A stretch of DNA of 7,213 nucleotides from NCBI GenBank assembly GCA_046758905.1, contig JBHIBC010000102.1, positions 1-7,213 of the forward strand. Reading direction: 5' to 3'. Each line of letters opens with the position of its first letter. The stretch's first letter is position 1. A program made the position numbers and the translations under genes. Under the pieces are notes generated by a model. The model saw only the letters and a list, made by a program, of their open reading frames with translations. It had not been told where the DNA came from and did not search any database. The stretch comes from JBHIBC01 sp046758905 (GTDB lineage: Bacteria; Acidobacteriota; Polarisedimenticolia; Gp22-AA2). Of the stretch, positions 5,681-7,213 are shown piece by piece.

Positions 5681-6985
5681 GTGAAGCGACGCCAGGACAG
5701 GAACGGTCGCAGGGCCGCCGGGGCGCGGCGACGGGAGGGCGGGGCGAAAGGCGCCCCCCGCGCCTTCCGACCGCCCGAGGAGCAGCTCGAATACCTCCGC
5801 AAGGGGGCGGCGGAGATCATCCGGACCGAGGAGCTGCTGCGGAAGCTGCAGCGCTCCTTCCGGACCGGAAGGCCGCTCACGGTGAAGGTCGGCTTCGATC
5901 CGTCGGCCCCCGATCTCCACCTGGGGCACACCGTCGTCCTCCGCAAGATGAGGCATTTTCAGGATATGGGGCATCGCGTGGTGTTCCTGATCGGCGACTT
6001 CACCGGGATGATCGGCGACCCCAGCGGGCAGTCGAGGACCCGGCCGGTCCTGACCCGCGACCAGGTGAGGAAGAACGCGGAGACCTACAGGAGACAGGTC
6101 TTCAAGATCCTCCACCCTCGGAGGACCGTGGTCGACTTCAACAGCCGTTGGCTCGCCAGGCTCGGATCGGCGGGACTCATCCGGCTGGCGTCGAGGTACA
6201 CCGTCGCCCGACTGCTGGAGCGGGACGATTTCGCCCGTCGTTACCGCAACAACCAACCGATCGGCCTGCACGAGCTCCTCTACCCGCTGGCGCAGGCATA
6301 CGACTCCGTGGCGCTGGAGGCGGACGTCGAGATGGGGGGCACCGATCAGACCTTCAACCTGCTGGTCGGGAGGGAGGTGATGCGCGAGTGGGGGCTCGAG
6401 CCCCAGGTCGTGCTGACCATGCCGATCCTGGAGGGGCTCGACGGCGCGGCGAAGATGAGCAAGTCGCTCGGCAACTACGTCGGCATCAACGAGCCCCCGC
6501 GCGAGATCTTCGGTAAGATGATGTCGATCAGCGATGAGCTGATGTGGCGCTACATGGAGCTGTGCACCGATCTCACGACGGCGGAGATCGAGGCCCTCCG
6601 CCGGCGGGTGGAGTCGCGGCGGCTGCATCCCAAGCAGGCCAAGTCGGATCTCGCGCGGCGGGTCGTGGCCGATTACCACGGCGAGCGGGCCGCCGCCGCC
6701 GCGGCCGAGGAGTTCGAGAGGGTGTTCGCGCGCCGGCAGGTCCCCGACGAGGTGCGGGAGGTGCGCCTCCGGGCCGGGGAGCGGCTGGTCTGGGTGCCCA
6801 GGCTCCTGGTCAGCATCGGTCTGGCGAGGTCGAACGGGCAGGCGCGCCGCCTGATCGAGCAGGGCGGCGTCAGCATCGACGGCGAGCGGGTGGCCGACGC
6901 GACCGTCGAGATCCCGGCCGGGCCCTCCGTCTCGCACCTCGTCAGGGTCGGGAAGCGCCACTTCGTGCGGGTCCGGTTCGGTTGA
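5681..6985 (+). CDS. tyrS: Tyrosyl-tRNA synthetase (TyrZ-like class Ic)
   Basis: Charges tRNA-Tyr with tyrosine using ATP, in the cytoplasm. 434 residues. The class I signature is HLGH at 80-83, within GFDPSAPDLHLGHTVVLRKM. Then come FLIGDFTGMIGDPSG (102-116), the substrate-pocket segment GGTDQTFN (219-226) and KMSKS (258-262). A C-terminal S4-type RNA-binding domain covers about 370-430 (LLVSIGLARSNGQARRLIEQ). The HLGH form and overall layout resemble TyrZ-type enzymes more than E. coli TyrS. Start GTG 5681 is the only in-frame ATG or GTG before the conserved PPEEQLEYLRKG (31-42). The first 30 residues are therefore an Arg/Gly/Ala-rich basic extension absent from typical members. It has its own probable promoter after radC and converges with the next gene. 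Confidence 0.95.
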   Translation: MKRRQDRNGRRAAGARRREGGAKGAPRAFRPPEEQLEYLRKGAAEIIRTEELLRKLQRSFRTGRPLTVKVGFDPSAPDLHLGHTVVLRKMRHFQDMGHRVVFLIGDFTGMIGDPSGQSRTRPVLTRDQVRKNAETYRRQVFKILHPRRTVVDFNSRWLARLGSAGLIRLASRYTVARLLERDDFARRYRNNQPIGLHELLYPLAQAYDSVALEADVEMGGTDQTFNLLVGREVMREWGLEPQVVLTMPILEGLDGAAKMSKSLGNYVGINEPPREIFGKMMSISDELMWRYMELCTDLTTAEIEALRRRVESRRLHPKQAKSDLARRVVADYHGERAAAAAAEEFERVFARRQVPDEVREVRLRAGERLVWVPRLLVSIGLARSNGQARRLIEQGGVSIDGERVADATVEIPAGPSVSHLVRVGKRHFVRVRFG

Positions 6986-6988
6986 GAG

Positions 6989-7037
6989 GGCCCGAGGGGC
7001 GCTTCAGCGGTCCGGGGCGGGCGGGTTCCCTCGGGCC
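6989..7037. terminator. Inverted repeat across the convergent tyrS / minus-strand gene ends
   Basis: GGCCCGAGGG (6989-6998) and CCCTCGGGCC (7028-7037) are perfect 10-bp inverted arms, extendable by a G-T pair at each end, with a 29-nt loop. The left arm starts 3 nt after the tyrS stop. The right arm lies inside the last codons of the minus-strand gene. It could serve as a shared two-way 3'-end structure. No T-run is present. Confidence 0.45.
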
Positions 7038-7213
7038 TGCTCCAGCAGCGCCCGGATGTCGTGCGGTGGGAGACCGGTGATGTCGCGCAGGCGGGTCACG
7101 GACAGTCCGGGGTGTCGCCGGACGTACTCCTCCAGCTCGGCGCGGCTCGGCTCGGAATCAAGGTAGAAAAGACTCTCCAGCAGCCTCTCGATCTCCCCCA
7201 GCTGTCGGCCGGC
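7004..7213 (-). CDS. C-terminal end of an unknown protein with helix-turn-helix-like segment (cut by window edge)
   Basis: Reading the minus strand from the right edge gives 69 residues and a stop at 7006-7004. No start is present because the 5' part lies outside the window. The composition is protein-like: a charged amphipathic helix (LGEIERLLESLFYLDSEP, visible residues 5-22), then AELEEYVRRHPGLSVTRLRDITGLPPHDIRALLEQA (25-60), then a Pro-rich tail. The second block fits helix-turn-helix spacing (SVTRLRDITGLPPHDIRALL). It resembles the short HTH seen at the end of small proteins such as the flagellar-operon YvyF/TIGR03826 type (YLxxxPGxxVxEVxxxTGV...I...GR). The resemblance is judged by eye, so the protein may be a regulator or an unrelated adaptor. 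Its stop is 18 bp from the tyrS stop, facing it. Confidence 0.6.
   Translation of the reverse strand, partial: AGRQLGEIERLLESLFYLDSEPSRAELEEYVRRHPGLSVTRLRDITGLPPHDIRALLEQARGNPPAPDR

Noticed and set aside
4705..6516. Long + strand ORF (603 codons) crossing radC and tyrS
   Set aside because: It runs out of frame with both real genes, and its composition is Arg/Pro/Gly low complexity.
5264..6961. Long minus-strand ORF opposite radC and tyrS (565 codons)
   Set aside because: It spans two well-supported + strand genes and their intergenic region, with no protein-family signal.
1..7213. CRISPR array, tRNA, insertion sequence or prophage genes
   Set aside because: I saw no spaced repeats, cloverleaf-like sequence, transposase motifs or terminal inverted repeats.

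Overview
The window is very GC-rich bacterial DNA with tightly packed genes, almost all on the + strand. High GC, GTG starts, compact spacing and a housekeeping gene mix (purM, purN, radC, tyrS) fit an uncultured soil or sediment lineage such as Acidobacteriota, or another high-GC Gram-negative group. The sequence alone does not settle the phylum. I see no mobile element, CRISPR array, tRNA or rRNA.

Left part (1-2415): the 3' portion of a family-I CoA-transferase gene (glutaconate CoA-transferase B / IpdB type) enters from the left edge. It is translationally coupled by an ATGA overlap to a zinc-dependent medium-chain dehydrogenase. A short secreted, beta-strand-rich protein of unknown function follows. 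The first two genes look like part of a catabolic operon acting on CoA thioesters or their products. The CoA-transferase appears to lack the usual catalytic glutamate.

Middle part (2416-4586): an exact TTGACA / TATAAT promoter with a long 19-bp spacer precedes purM. purM is followed by a small two-helix membrane protein and then purN, forming a compact purine-biosynthesis operon (AIR synthase and GAR formyltransferase). The purM start is ambiguous. A strong Shine-Dalgarno sequence favours GTG 2567 over the upstream GTG 2498.

Right part (4587-7213): after a 236-bp non-coding gap comes radC (JAMM/MPN-fold protein), followed directly by a long imperfect inverted repeat. A probable promoter and tyrS (tyrosyl-tRNA synthetase with an added basic N-terminus) come next. 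tyrS converges on the 3' end of a minus-strand gene cut off by the right edge, which encodes a C-terminal helix-turn-helix-like segment. A perfect 10-bp inverted repeat lies across the convergent junction.

I found no convincing undescribed multi-gene system. The points most worth checking are the probable loss of the CoA-transferase catalytic glutamate, the possible alpha-beta fusion at the left edge, the membrane microprotein inside the pur operon, and the structured 3' ends of radC and tyrS.
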